A DNA stretch of 64,000 nucleotides from an uncultured Lachnospiraceae bacterium (lineage in GTDB: Bacteria; Bacillota; Clostridia; Lachnospirales; Lachnospiraceae). A model generated the notes under the pieces. That model had not been told where the DNA came from, ran no database searches, and was given only the letters and a program-made list of their open reading frames with translations. The position numbers were made by a program, and so were the translations under genes. The stretch lies in the NCBI GenBank assembly GCA_946554445.1, contig CAMNSD010000004.1, positions 1 to 64,000 of the forward strand, in the 5' to 3' direction. Positions 34,854 to 43,774 of the stretch are shown piece after piece. How positions within the stretch are numbered: position 1 is the stretch's first letter; every line of letters begins with the position of its first letter.

Positions 34854-35691
34854 AACCTTTGACCGCACCGGCTGTCAAACCTTCTACAATCTGGTTACTG
34901 AACATACAGTATACAATGATTGTCGGTATAATTGCAATCACAATCGCCGCAAACATCTGGGAATAGTTCGTATTGTACGGCCCTACAAATTTAGACAGGG
35001 AAACCGGCAATGTTTTCTTTGCATCGTCAGAAATAAATACCATCGCTAGAAGCAGTTCGTTCCAATTGGCCACAAAGGTCATCAGTCCAGTCACGAAAAG
35101 TCCCGTCTTGGAGAGCGGCAGGGCAATATGCGTAAAGGATCTGTAGATGGAACAGCCGTCAATGCAGGCCGACTCAAACAACTCGTTGGGCAGGCTCTGG
35201 AAAAAGCCCGTCATAATAAAAATCGTAATCGGCAGGGACAATGTCAGATAAGGCAATATCAATCCCACCTGGCTGTTAGTCAGATGCATCTTGGAAAATC
35301 TGGTGAATACCGGAATCAAAATACAATGCACCGGAATCATCATACCCGTCAGGAAATAGGTCATCATGGCGCCCGATAATTTCCATCTCATTCTGCCAAT
35401 GGCAAAAGCCGCCATGGAACCGATTAGCAGGCAGAGAATCAAGGTAATCCCACAGACAAGCGCCGAGTTTAATGTCGCCACACCCAGTCTGCCGGCCGTC
35501 CAGGCAAACGTATAGTTCTCAAACATCAGCCGCTCCGGCAACGCCCAGGGTGAGACAAACAATGTCTTATCATCTTTTAGGGAAACATAGATTACCCATA
35601 AAAGGGGCAATAAATAAACAACTGCCAGAAGAGACAAAAATATGTATATAATCTTTGTTGAGATTTTCGATTTCTTTTTCCTTGTATTCAT
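34852..35691 (-). CDS. Sugar ABC transporter permease, MalG type
   Basis: 279 aa with six membrane segments. The EAA loop, ESACIDGCSIYRSFTHIALPL, is the contact site for the ATPase. The N-terminus has a basic patch, and the C-terminus ends in the typical VEGLTAGAVKG. It works as a heterodimer with the permease encoded just upstream. No ATP-binding protein is encoded in the locus, so a shared MsmK-like ATPase is likely. Confidence 0.9.
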   Translation of the reverse strand: MNTRKKKSKISTKIIYIFLSLLAVVYLLPLLWVIYVSLKDDKTLFVSPWALPERLMFENYTFAWTAGRLGVATLNSALVCGITLILCLLIGSMAAFAIGRMRWKLSGAMMTYFLTGMMIPVHCILIPVFTRFSKMHLTNSQVGLILPYLTLSLPITIFIMTGFFQSLPNELFESACIDGCSIYRSFTHIALPLSKTGLFVTGLMTFVANWNELLLAMVFISDDAKKTLPVSLSKFVGPYNTNYSQMFAAIVIAIIPTIIVYCMFSNQIVEGLTAGAVKG

Positions 35692-35705
35692 ATTCTGCCG
35701 CCTCC

Positions 35706-36593
35706 TTACATCTCATAATTATCAACTTTGACAAACTTGTTGATGATAAACGTCACGATCAGACACATGATCAAAAGTATGGTGCCTATCGCACTGGCAT
35801 AGCCGTATTTGAAATACTTAAAGCCCTGCTGATAAAGATGGGTTGCCAACACATCCGTCATATGGTTCGGGCCGCCCTCCGTCATGTTAAAGATCAGGTC
35901 GAAGAACTTCAGGGAACCGATAGCATTTAAGGACATCGCCGTAGCCACCATAGGGCGGATCAAAGGCAGGGTAATATAGCGGAATGCCTGTGTTTTCGTA
36001 CAGCCGTCAATATAAGACGCCTCGTATAAGGTGCCGCTGATTCCTGAAATCTGCGCCATATAGAGCATCATGGACTGACCTACATACTGCCACAATGACA
36101 CCGAAGCGATCACCCACATGGGAAGAATGATAAATCCTTTGGTATCCATCAGCCACAGGGGCCCTTCTATCCCAAACTGCGCCAAAATCTGGTTGATGCC
36201 CAACTTCGGCGTAAAGACAAACATCCACAAAAGTCCCAGAGCCGCCGAAGATAATACGCAGGGCAGATAATAAACGTTTTTAAAGAAGTCACGGCCCCTT
36301 TTGATATTGGTCAGGAGCGCTGCCAGGATCAGGCCTGCGATCAACTGCGTCACTACTGAGAAAACCAAGAAAAACAGCGAGTTCTTCAAGGCAATCTTCA
36401 TGGTTCTGTCTATGGTAAACAGCTGTCTGTAATTTTCAAATCCAATAAACTTCGGCGCTGTCAGGGCATTATACTCACAAAACGAATAATAGACCGACTG
36501 ACAGATCGGAATGAATAAAACGAATGTAAATAAGAGAAATGCCGGTGCAACAAAGATGACGATTGCCTTTTTATCCCGTAATAACTTATCCAT
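35706..36593 (-). CDS. Sugar ABC transporter permease, MalF type
   Basis: 295 aa from ATG 36593, right after GGAGGTGTGT; a TTG four codons earlier overlaps that site. Six hydrophobic segments and the EAA-like loop YEASYIDGCTKTQAFRYITL are visible. It forms the CUT1 channel with the MalG-type partner 14 nt downstream. Confidence 0.9.
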   Translation of the reverse strand: MDKLLRDKKAIVIFVAPAFLLFTFVLFIPICQSVYYSFCEYNALTAPKFIGFENYRQLFTIDRTMKIALKNSLFFLVFSVVTQLIAGLILAALLTNIKRGRDFFKNVYYLPCVLSSAALGLLWMFVFTPKLGINQILAQFGIEGPLWLMDTKGFIILPMWVIASVSLWQYVGQSMMLYMAQISGISGTLYEASYIDGCTKTQAFRYITLPLIRPMVATAMSLNAIGSLKFFDLIFNMTEGGPNHMTDVLATHLYQQGFKYFKYGYASAIGTILLIMCLIVTFIINKFVKVDNYEM

Positions 36594-36665
36594 ACACACC
36601 TCCAAAATCTTAGAAAAATGCAGGATTGGATTGCTCCAATCCTGCGTAAATGTGTCATACTGCTT

Positions 36666-38021
36666 TTATTTGTTCCAAACGTTATTCTTGTAGAAATCTT
36701 CCAGTGATGCAAGGCCATCCTCAACAGGAGTACCCAGGTAGATGGAAACCATCGTATCATCGAAGAATGCGCCAGCTTCTGTGGTTGCCATGGACTCGTT
36801 GTAGAAACCGAAGGTGGACTTCGCATTGCCGAATACATCCATTACATACTCAAGCTGTGCAGGAGCCTTGGAAGCATCGTACTCAACTGTGGTTACAGGA
36901 ATCTTACCGCCAACCTCAGCAGTATACTTCTGTGCTGTGTCGTCTGTAAAGTATTTCATGAAAGCGATAACTGCATCGGGATGAGCTGTCTTAGCGCTCA
37001 TTGCAAGGCTGTCGGACTTCGCGATAACTCTTCCGTCTGTGCCAGGGAATGCGAACACACCACACTTGCTCTCGAAATCAGGATTTGCGCCGTTGATCTG
37101 TGCGATTGCCCAAGAACCCTGGATCAGCATTGCTGCTTCTTCGTTATAGAAGTTTGCAGTAGCAACATCATTGGTATCGCCTGCTGCTGTCTGCTGGAAG
37201 TACTTGGAAATCTCAACCAGTTTGTTGGTAGCGCTTACTACATTAGCATCGAGCCAGGAAGCATTGCCGCTGTCGATTGCTGCAAGGTCTACGCCTTCAG
37301 AGTCACACAGATAACCTGCTAACATGGATAAGCACCATGCAGTACCTGCAGAGATGGTAAGCGGTGTATAACCAGCTGCCTGCAGTTTGTCACAAGCATC
37401 TAACATTCCCTGCCAGTCTGTAGGCATCGTGGTAATACCTGCTGCCTCAAACATTTCTGTGTTATAGAATACGCATGCTGCCGCGATATTCAACGGTACT
37501 GCGTAAATCTTGCCGTCGTAGGTCTGCTGTGAGAAAGCACCCTCGCCGCCGTTGAAAGTATCCAGCCAACCGTCAGCCTTCAGATAATCTGTCAGATCTG
37601 CAGCCACACCGGGATCAACATATACATCCAGGTTCGGGCCAGGGCTTACGATAAAGCAGTCAGGTGTTTCGCCTGCTGCAACCAGAGCATTCAGCTTCGG
37701 ATAATACTCTTCCAGGTTAGTAGTTACTACGTTGACATGATATTTGCCTTCATAGTCTTTGTTAAATCTCTCCACAGTATCTTTGTAACCGATAGAGATA
37801 AGGTCTTCCGTTGCATTTAAGTCATCCCAGAACATCCAGGTGATTTCCTCAACACCTTCACTTGCTGCCGGTGCCGCCGCATCTCCTGATGACGCTGTAT
37901 CCTGACTGCCGCCATTATCAGCAGCCGGTGCTGCCGGTGCATCGCTTCCACCGCCACAGCCGACTAACATGGATGCAACCATAGCTGTGCTGAGTAAAAC
38001 TGATAACACTTTCTTTTTCAT
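36666..38021 (-). CDS. Extracellular sugar-binding lipoprotein (CUT1)
   Basis: 451 aa; ATG with AGGGAGG upstream. A signal peptide ends in the lipobox MLVGCGGG; a Ser/Ala/Asp linker follows. The family 1 solute-binding fold shows ITWMFWDDLNATED, YAVPLNIAAACVFYNTEMFE and EEAAMLIQGSWAIAQI, where aromatic residues line sugar sites. Together with two permeases and the GH3 enzyme it suggests import of xylo- or gluco-oligosaccharides. Codon use is noticeably biased, as expected for a strongly expressed binding protein. Confidence 0.9.
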   Translation of the reverse strand: MKKKVLSVLLSTAMVASMLVGCGGGSDAPAAPAADNGGSQDTASSGDAAAPAASEGVEEITWMFWDDLNATEDLISIGYKDTVERFNKDYEGKYHVNVVTTNLEEYYPKLNALVAAGETPDCFIVSPGPNLDVYVDPGVAADLTDYLKADGWLDTFNGGEGAFSQQTYDGKIYAVPLNIAAACVFYNTEMFEAAGITTMPTDWQGMLDACDKLQAAGYTPLTISAGTAWCLSMLAGYLCDSEGVDLAAIDSGNASWLDANVVSATNKLVEISKYFQQTAAGDTNDVATANFYNEEAAMLIQGSWAIAQINGANPDFESKCGVFAFPGTDGRVIAKSDSLAMSAKTAHPDAVIAFMKYFTDDTAQKYTAEVGGKIPVTTVEYDASKAPAQLEYVMDVFGNAKSTFGFYNESMATTEAGAFFDDTMVSIYLGTPVEDGLASLEDFYKNNVWNK

Positions 38022-38442
38022 GTAAAAACCTCCCTTTGCTAAATTTGTATAATCTGCATTAAAAACTGTACCGCAAAATGCAGTTTTTCGTTACAAACAC
38101 AGTATACCAAAGGGTTAGTATATATTCTTTTTAATAATTGCGCTATGTATTCTAAAAATTGCTTTTATTTTATTTATTGCTATTATCATTTTGTCTTTTT
38201 TTTATATTTTTCTAAAATATTTTATGGTCATTCTGCCAAAAACATCTGTTACAACTTACATCTTTCGTAATATTTTGTACGTTTTAGGTTTGTTTTTATG
38301 TATTTTTGTGCTAATATGGAAATAAAGAAAAGCAACTTTTATAATCAAATCAGCAACTTTTAATTATTCATAGCAATTTTTAACAATTACAATCTGCAAC
38401 AGGGAGTTGGGATTAAATCGAAAGAAGGGAGTTACCTATCAC
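38022..38442. other. Divergent regulatory region with leader hairpin
   Basis: AT-rich region between the divergent AraC and binding-protein genes. AAAAACTG / CAGTTTTT (38061-38088) would fold in the leader of the binding-protein mRNA. TATACT at about 38101-38106 on the minus strand is a possible -10. No clear AraC half-sites could be picked out by eye. Confidence 0.45.
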
Positions 38443-39298
38443 ATGATCGAAGTACTAAACGGCATCAAAGAAACTGTCCTCTATGAGGGCATAGAAGGAT
38501 TTAAGCTCCACGACAATACCAATTTTGAAGCTTATCCGGAACACTGGCATACTCCCATAGAGATTATCATGCCACTCAAAAACTATTACAACGTCTCTAA
38601 TAAAACTGATTTTTTTACATTACAGGAAGGAGATCTTCTCTTTCTCAACTCCGGCGTACTTCACGGCATGCCCTCCACCATTCATGGGGAACGCCTGATC
38701 CTTCAGGTAGATTTTGCTCTTTTGCATAATGTGGCGGGAATAGAATCCACCTTGTCCACCATCCCGCAGGCGCTCCTGCTCACACCGGAAACGGCGCCCA
38801 CGATCCATGGACAGCTAAAGCAGTTGATGTTGGACATCTATCAGGAGTATTACAGCGGTTCCATCCTGATCGGCGCTTCCATTTACTCTAAGCTGCTGGA
38901 GATGCTGGTATTGATTGGCCGCGAATATACCGGCCAGCGGACATCCTTTGATGCAACCTCACACAAGCAGAAAGAGCACGCAGAAAAGTTTATGAATATC
39001 TGCAATTATATTCAGGAACATTGCACGGAGGATCTGTGTCTGGATGATATTGCCCCTTGCAGGATTTAGCAAATACCATTTTACCAGACTCTTTAAAAAT
39101 TTTACCGGGACTTCTTTCTATAAATATCTGAATAAGAAAAGAATAGAACACGCGGAGAAGCTTTTGGTGGATCCGGAACTATCCATCACCGAAGTCGCCC
39201 TGCAGTCAGGGTTTTCAAGCCTCTCCGCGTTCATCAGAATGTTTAAGCTGATCAAGGACTGTACGCCCACAGAATTTCGCAATCTCTACGAATATTAG
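38443..39298 (+). pseudogene. AraC-family regulator interrupted by a frameshift
   Basis: The first frame (38443-39069) has the cupin sensor domain (HWHTPIEIIMPLKNYYNVSN, GDLLFLNSGVLHGMPS) and the beginning of the HTH domain (LCLDDIA). It then goes out of frame at about 39050 in a run GCCCCTT. The second frame carries on with LAGFSKYHFTRLFKNFTGTS and the rest of the double HTH (LSITEVALQSGFSSLSAFIRMF). One extra C or two missing bases explain it. The complete protein would be about 285 aa and would be the natural regulator of the divergent transporter operon. The break may be a real mutation, phase variation, or a sequencing error. Confidence 0.8.
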
Positions 39299-39335
39299 AG
39301 ATGCATAAATAGTCTGCAAAACTTCCCGGATTTGG

Positions 39336-40172
39336 TCAGGATTCCTCCCTGCGAAGATTCAGGCACATGCCTGCCGGGACACAGACTTTGTCGTATCCGA
39401 CCGTCATATAAACCGGCATGGCGGTGGGATTATACAAAATCCTGCCGTCCGCCGATATCACCAAAGAACGCATGGCAGTCACATACTCATAAATTTCCAT
39501 GTTTGTAGCATACCACACATCTTCCCTTCCCTGCAGCGCCTCGCAGACATGCTTGATATGTCCCCAGTTATTTTCCCGCTCAAACTCAAAACTGTGCCCC
39601 CAGATATAGAAAAGGGCCAGATTGCGGTACAGGGGTGGATTCAAGAAATCATCAATCAGTGCATCCGTCACTTTATTGTGATGACAGGTGGGATGCCACA
39701 GCATAAAATCGCTGGGCAGGTTAAAGTTCAACCGGTCCTCCACGGTTCTGGCATACACGATGCCAACCTGTCTGGCTGTCTCGATCAAACGATCGCTAAA
39801 CTCCCCGAAAGGATAAGAAAATCCGCGCACGATCTTATTTGTATACCCTTCCAGCGCACGTCTGTCCTCCAACAGTTCCCGCACAGTCATTCCCTGGGAC
39901 AATTCATTGAAAAAAGGATGCGTCACCGCATGACAGGCCACTTCATGGTTCGCATATAAACTCCCCACCTCTTCCCTGGTGATATACCCTTCTTCCCCCA
40001 GTGTCCCACTATTTAAGTGAAAAGTTGCCTTCATATCATACTGATCAAAAATACTCACCAGTCTTCTGTCATAGATTTGGGCATCGTCATAGCTGAACGT
40101 CACCGCCTTATCTTTTCCTTCTGGAAACCGGAATTCAATCATGTATGGATCTCTTTTTTCTGTCAATGCCAT
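39336..40172 (-). CDS. Polysaccharide deacetylase family protein (CE4)
   Basis: 278 aa; AAGGAG before the ATG. NodB-type features: TFSYDDAQIYDRRLVSIF (first aspartates), KATFHLNSG, HEVACHAVTHPFF with the metal histidines, and RGFSYPFGEFSD. There is no signal peptide, which is unusual for wall-acting CE4 enzymes, so the substrate may be a cytoplasmic or imported sugar. It is convergent with the araC-like gene and close to the glycoside uptake genes, so a role in processing acetylated oligosaccharides is possible. Confidence 0.75.
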   Translation of the reverse strand: MALTEKRDPYMIEFRFPEGKDKAVTFSYDDAQIYDRRLVSIFDQYDMKATFHLNSGTLGEEGYITREEVGSLYANHEVACHAVTHPFFNELSQGMTVRELLEDRRALEGYTNKIVRGFSYPFGEFSDRLIETARQVGIVYARTVEDRLNFNLPSDFMLWHPTCHHNKVTDALIDDFLNPPLYRNLALFYIWGHSFEFERENNWGHIKHVCEALQGREDVWYATNMEIYEYVTAMRSLVISADGRILYNPTAMPVYMTVGYDKVCVPAGMCLNLRREES

Positions 40173-40203
40173 TATGTCTTCTCCTTTTTATTCTATCCGA
40201 TTC

Positions 40204-40773
40204 TCAATTCAACGGCTCCCTGCAGAAATAACAGCTGTATCTGGTCTTCGGCATCATCGGCACCAGATTCTCCGCCGCACAGTATCCGCAGATCACACAC
40301 CGGCTGCCCTGGGGAATCGGATCCCCATCCAGATGTCTTCCTGCCACCGAAAAGCCGCCCTTGGCCTCGCGCAGACGTTTCTCTTCCTCCCACTTCTCCC
40401 GGGCATGTTCCCTGGCATCTTCCGCCGCTTTTTTCGCCAGATAAGCCGTGGTGGATTCTTCTTCGTCCGTCTCCTGCGTCCTGGCGACAGGCTTCGCCTG
40501 TTGGACAGATGTGGAAACCGACGTCCTCTGTTGATTTCCATTCGGACTACCCGGCGCTCCCATTCCGACATGCGGCCAGGGTATGTTCTGTCCCCAATGT
40601 CCGCCGCGGGGATTCTGATTCTGTGGCGGGCGGCCGTTGTTCCGGTTCGTGCCGGCCGTATTCACCGTGGTGTTTGGTGTCTGAGAGCCACCCGGATTCT
40701 GGCCGTTCTTTTTCCTTTTCGCAAAATATGATACAAGCCACCATATCAAAAATATCTGAACTAATACGCCTAC
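40204..40773 (-). CDS. Membrane protein with Asn/Gln/Gly-rich linker and C-terminal zinc ribbon
   Basis: 189 aa from the ATG at 40773 with GGGAGG upstream. One N-terminal hydrophobic helix (VGVLVQIFLIWWLVSYFA) precedes about 80 residues of low-complexity Asn/Gly/Pro/Gln, then a charged helix and a four-cysteine knuckle, CVICGYCAAEN...YSCYFC. The zinc ribbon would lie in the cytoplasm. Function unknown. It starts 21 nt after holA and probably shares its transcript. Confidence 0.55.
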   Translation of the reverse strand, partial: VGVLVQIFLIWWLVSYFAKRKKNGQNPGGSQTPNTTVNTAGTNRNNGRPPQNQNPRGGHWGQNIPWPHVGMGAPGSPNGNQQRTSVSTSVQQAKPVARTQETDEEESTTAYLAKKAAEDAREHAREKWEEEKRLREAKGGFSVAGRHLDGDPIPQGSRCVICGYCAAENLVPMMPKTRYSCYFCREPLN

Positions 40774-40793
40774 CATCTCTTCCTCCCACTTCC

Positions 40794-41771
40794 TCACATA
40801 CTGTATTTTACAATCAAAAGTTCTACACTCAAGATATCGTTCATTCGTCCAGTCTTGACGGCTTCCTCCGTCTCCACGCAGTCCGTCAGTGCCTTTCGCA
40901 GATCGGCCTCCTTAAATTTGGCCGCCTGCTCCACATATTTTCTGGCGATAAATCCTGCAAGCCCCACCTTTGCGCCAATGGTATTGGCATCGCAGCCTTT
41001 ATTCTTCAATTCCTTAACCTGTAAAAGCATATTGAACTGTCTGGTGATCAGATAGAGAATCCGCATAGGCGGCTCCTTTAGTGTCAGCAGGTCATAATAT
41101 AGTTCCATGGCCTGTTTCTGGCGCTTTGCCGCCACCGCATTGATCATCTCAAAAATCTGGCTGCTCACCTGCCTGACACAGATTTCCTCGATATCCTGCG
41201 CCGTGACTACCTCTCTCCCCAAGCAGTAACACATGAGTTTCTCCAATTCCCCGCGGATATTCTCCATGTTTGTGCCGGTCTTTTCCAGGAAGAAATCCAG
41301 ATCCCGTTCGGTAATCTTCTTATTCTCTTTTTTCAGAAATTCCAGGATCCACCGTTTTAGGACTGCCTCATCCTGGGTGTTGCACTCGATCACCCGGCCC
41401 TTTGCCTGGACCGCCTTATAGAGTTTACTCCGCTTATCTGCTGCAGGCTCCACAAACACAAAAAAAGCCGTCTGAGCCGGAGATGCCAGGTACTCCGCCA
41501 GCGGCTCCCCGCCGTGCTTGAAAAACTCGCTGTTTTCCAGCACCAGCACACGCCGCTCGGAAAGAAAGGGCATGGTCTCCGCCAGATCGATGACCTCCCC
41601 CGTCTGGATTCCCTTACCCTCAAAGTAATGCAGGTTCATGGGATCCCCGCCGTCTAAAAGGGCTGTCTTTAACCGGTCCCTGTACTGGCTGCGCAGATAG
41701 GCCTCCTCCCCACACAGCAGATAAACTTGTTTCAGTTGTCCTGTCTTGATTTCTTCGTTCAGCTTTTTCAT
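40794..41771 (-). CDS. holA: DNA polymerase III subunit delta
   Basis: 325 aa, the usual length. It loads the sliding clamp. Seen are the N-terminal YLLCGEEAYLRSQYRDRLKT (YLLxGxExyL), VLVLENSEFFKHG and FVFVEPAADKRSKLYKAV, and the C-terminal collar region with MRILYLITRQFNMLLQVKEL and AGFIARKYVEQAAKF. All are typical of Firmicutes HolA. In many clostridia it lies next to comEC; here comEC is about 11 kb away, with the exopolysaccharide operon between. Confidence 0.9.
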   Translation of the reverse strand: MKKLNEEIKTGQLKQVYLLCGEEAYLRSQYRDRLKTALLDGGDPMNLHYFEGKGIQTGEVIDLAETMPFLSERRVLVLENSEFFKHGGEPLAEYLASPAQTAFFVFVEPAADKRSKLYKAVQAKGRVIECNTQDEAVLKRWILEFLKKENKKITERDLDFFLEKTGTNMENIRGELEKLMCYCLGREVVTAQDIEEICVRQVSSQIFEMINAVAAKRQKQAMELYYDLLTLKEPPMRILYLITRQFNMLLQVKELKNKGCDANTIGAKVGLAGFIARKYVEQAAKFKEADLRKALTDCVETEEAVKTGRMNDILSVELLIVKYSM

Positions 41772-41840
41772 AGTCTATACTTAGTTTAACTATGACCGCA
41801 TAACATCCACTGGCTCTGCGGTCATACAGTAATCCACAAA

Positions 41841-42572
41841 TCATTTAAAATAATCATTCTTGATAAAGATATCATCAATTGTTAACCTTCCAATCAGACG
41901 ATACCCCTTGTTTATCAGGAAATTACGAAGATCCATGCTAGGTTTTAAGGTTCCTTCCCTGTTGTTTTCAATACAAAAACAGGTAATGTCTGTCTTATCA
42001 AAATCAATACCCGCAAGCACATTCATCTCATAGCCCTCAACGTCAATAAACGCCACATCGACTTTGGAAATTCCTCTTTCCTGCAATATCGTGGTCAACC
42101 GCATCTGCGGTACTTTTACGAGTCCATTTCCTCTTGAGACATCGCTCACAGCTGAATAGACATTATCTTCACTCTCTGCAAAAGAAACCTCTCCCTCTGA
42201 GTCACCAATCGCAATATTGATACATTCCGTTGTCCGGGCTTCTTTCCATTTTTCCGCCAGACTGGCAATCGGTTCAAAGGCAAGCCCTTTCCATCCACGC
42301 TTTTCAAGCAGATAAGTATTATTGATTTTAATGGGATCATTTGCACCGATATCAAGAAAAAATCCTGAATTTCTAGCATCAAAAACCATATGATAAATAA
42401 ACGTATCCTGTCCGGACGCTGAATATTTCTCCGCATTTAACCTCTTTAAAATTCCATTATCATCATAAATAAAACTATTGTTGACCGCTCCTTGGGATAT
42501 TTTACCTCTTAACAGCTGTTCCCTGATGGAACGGGGTAAAATAGCATATACAAAGTCAGTTGCTTTGCTCAT
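41841..42572 (-). CDS. FkbM-family methyltransferase
   Basis: 243 aa. A SAM-dependent fold with FFLDIGANDPIKINNTYLLE (motif I), GLAFEPIASLAEKW and the FkbM-typical VDVAFIDVEGYEMNVLAGID. These enzymes O-methylate sugars or polyketides. It has its own promoter region and lies beside, but is not joined to, the exopolysaccharide operon, so methylation of a surface glycan is possible but not shown. Confidence 0.8.
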   Translation of the reverse strand: MSKATDFVYAILPRSIREQLLRGKISQGAVNNSFIYDDNGILKRLNAEKYSASGQDTFIYHMVFDARNSGFFLDIGANDPIKINNTYLLEKRGWKGLAFEPIASLAEKWKEARTTECINIAIGDSEGEVSFAESEDNVYSAVSDVSRGNGLVKVPQMRLTTILQERGISKVDVAFIDVEGYEMNVLAGIDFDKTDITCFCIENNREGTLKPSMDLRNFLINKGYRLIGRLTIDDIFIKNDYFK

Positions 42573-42691
42573 GGTTCTCCTCCTGCTTTACAAAATATAA
42601 TTTTTCTTTATAACTATATCATATACATCTTGTGACTGTAAATAAAAAGCCAACAAAACACAGGATAAGATAACGGAAGCATAGCACTGCC

Positions 42692-43774
42692 TTACTGCGT
42701 CAACACCTCCACAATCTCCGGAAATTTCCAGGTCTTATTCTCCCGGTCTATCAGGCCGTAAGCCCCACAGTCCCACCAGATGCAGGACACCCCGAAACGG
42801 TCGGCCTGCATCTTATAATATTTCGTCCACTCCACGCGTTCCTTTGTATTTCCCTTATCCACGCAGCCAAACTCCGTCAGAATCACCGGAATGCCTTGTT
42901 CCACGAACAACCCATTCATCTCCTGAAAAGCGGTGAGAACCTGCTCTCTGGTGTCCGGCGTATCCCAGGCCGTATCACCGTCCTCCCTCTGGCAAAAGCT
43001 GTAAGGAGTATACATGTGGATGGAGACGATCAACCTGTCATCATCCGGTAAGATCAATCCCTGCATGGATTCTGTCTCGCTGTTCGTAGCGTAAGGACCT
43101 ACCAGCAGATACCGTTTCCGATTGCCGCCGCCCGCACTCCGGATTGTTTCCACAAATGCCCGGTTCAAATCATTGACCATGACACGCATCTCTTCTGTAC
43201 CGGAAGTCCACTCATAGGAACTGCCCCGCAATCTCGGCTCATTCATCGCCTCAAACAAAAGTCTCTCGTCATATTCTCTAAACCGTCCAGCAATCTGTTC
43301 CCAGACCGTCACAAACTCCTGATTGATCTCCTCCTTACGCTCTATCTTAAGGTCCAGCCACTCTTCATGATGAAGATCCAGAATCACATACAAATCGGCT
43401 GCCAGCGCCATATCCACCACTTCCTGCACGCGGTCCATCCAGACAGGCGCGATCCGATATTCCTCATCCAAATGATCTTCCCAAGTGACCGGAATGCGCA
43501 CGGTGCCAAAACCCGCCTCTTTCATGACACGGAAGAGTTCTGCATCCGCCCTGGGATTGCCCCAGAAAGTCTCGTATTCCAGATCATCCGCGTCCGACCG
43601 GTAATCCCTAAGCCCCGTGGAATCCAGGGTATTTCCCAGATTGATTCCCGGCCCCATCTCTTTGACAAAGCGAATCGCCCGTGTCCGCTCCGCCAGTAAA
43701 AAGCCGCAGGCCGCCACAGCGCCAATCACAGCAATGCCTAAAACTCCCCATACCCATTGTCTTTTTCCACTCAT
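42692..43774 (-). CDS. Membrane-anchored GH5 endoglucanase (CcsZ/BcsZ-like)
   Basis: 360 aa. An N-terminal signal anchor (WVWGVLGIAVIGAVAACGFL) precedes a GH5 domain: GPGINLGNTLD, VRIPVTWEDH, VILDLHHEEW, the acid/base glutamate in FEAMNEPRL, and the nucleophile in ILTEFGCV. Cellulose operons normally contain such a periplasmic or surface endoglucanase to trim or help release the chain. Its ATG overlaps the stop of the cellulose synthase gene (ATGA), so the two are translationally coupled. Confidence 0.88.
   Translation of the reverse strand: MSGKRQWVWGVLGIAVIGAVAACGFLLAERTRAIRFVKEMGPGINLGNTLDSTGLRDYRSDADDLEYETFWGNPRADAELFRVMKEAGFGTVRIPVTWEDHLDEEYRIAPVWMDRVQEVVDMALAADLYVILDLHHEEWLDLKIERKEEINQEFVTVWEQIAGRFREYDERLLFEAMNEPRLRGSSYEWTSGTEEMRVMVNDLNRAFVETIRSAGGGNRKRYLLVGPYATNSETESMQGLILPDDDRLIVSIHMYTPYSFCQREDGDTAWDTPDTREQVLTAFQEMNGLFVEQGIPVILTEFGCVDKGNTKERVEWTKYYKMQADRFGVSCIWWDCGAYGLIDRENKTWKFPEIVEVLTQ

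Noticed and set aside
40017..41024. 335-codon plus-strand frame across the deacetylase, zinc-ribbon and holA genes
   Set aside because: It crosses three real minus-strand genes and looks low-complexity; a shadow frame.
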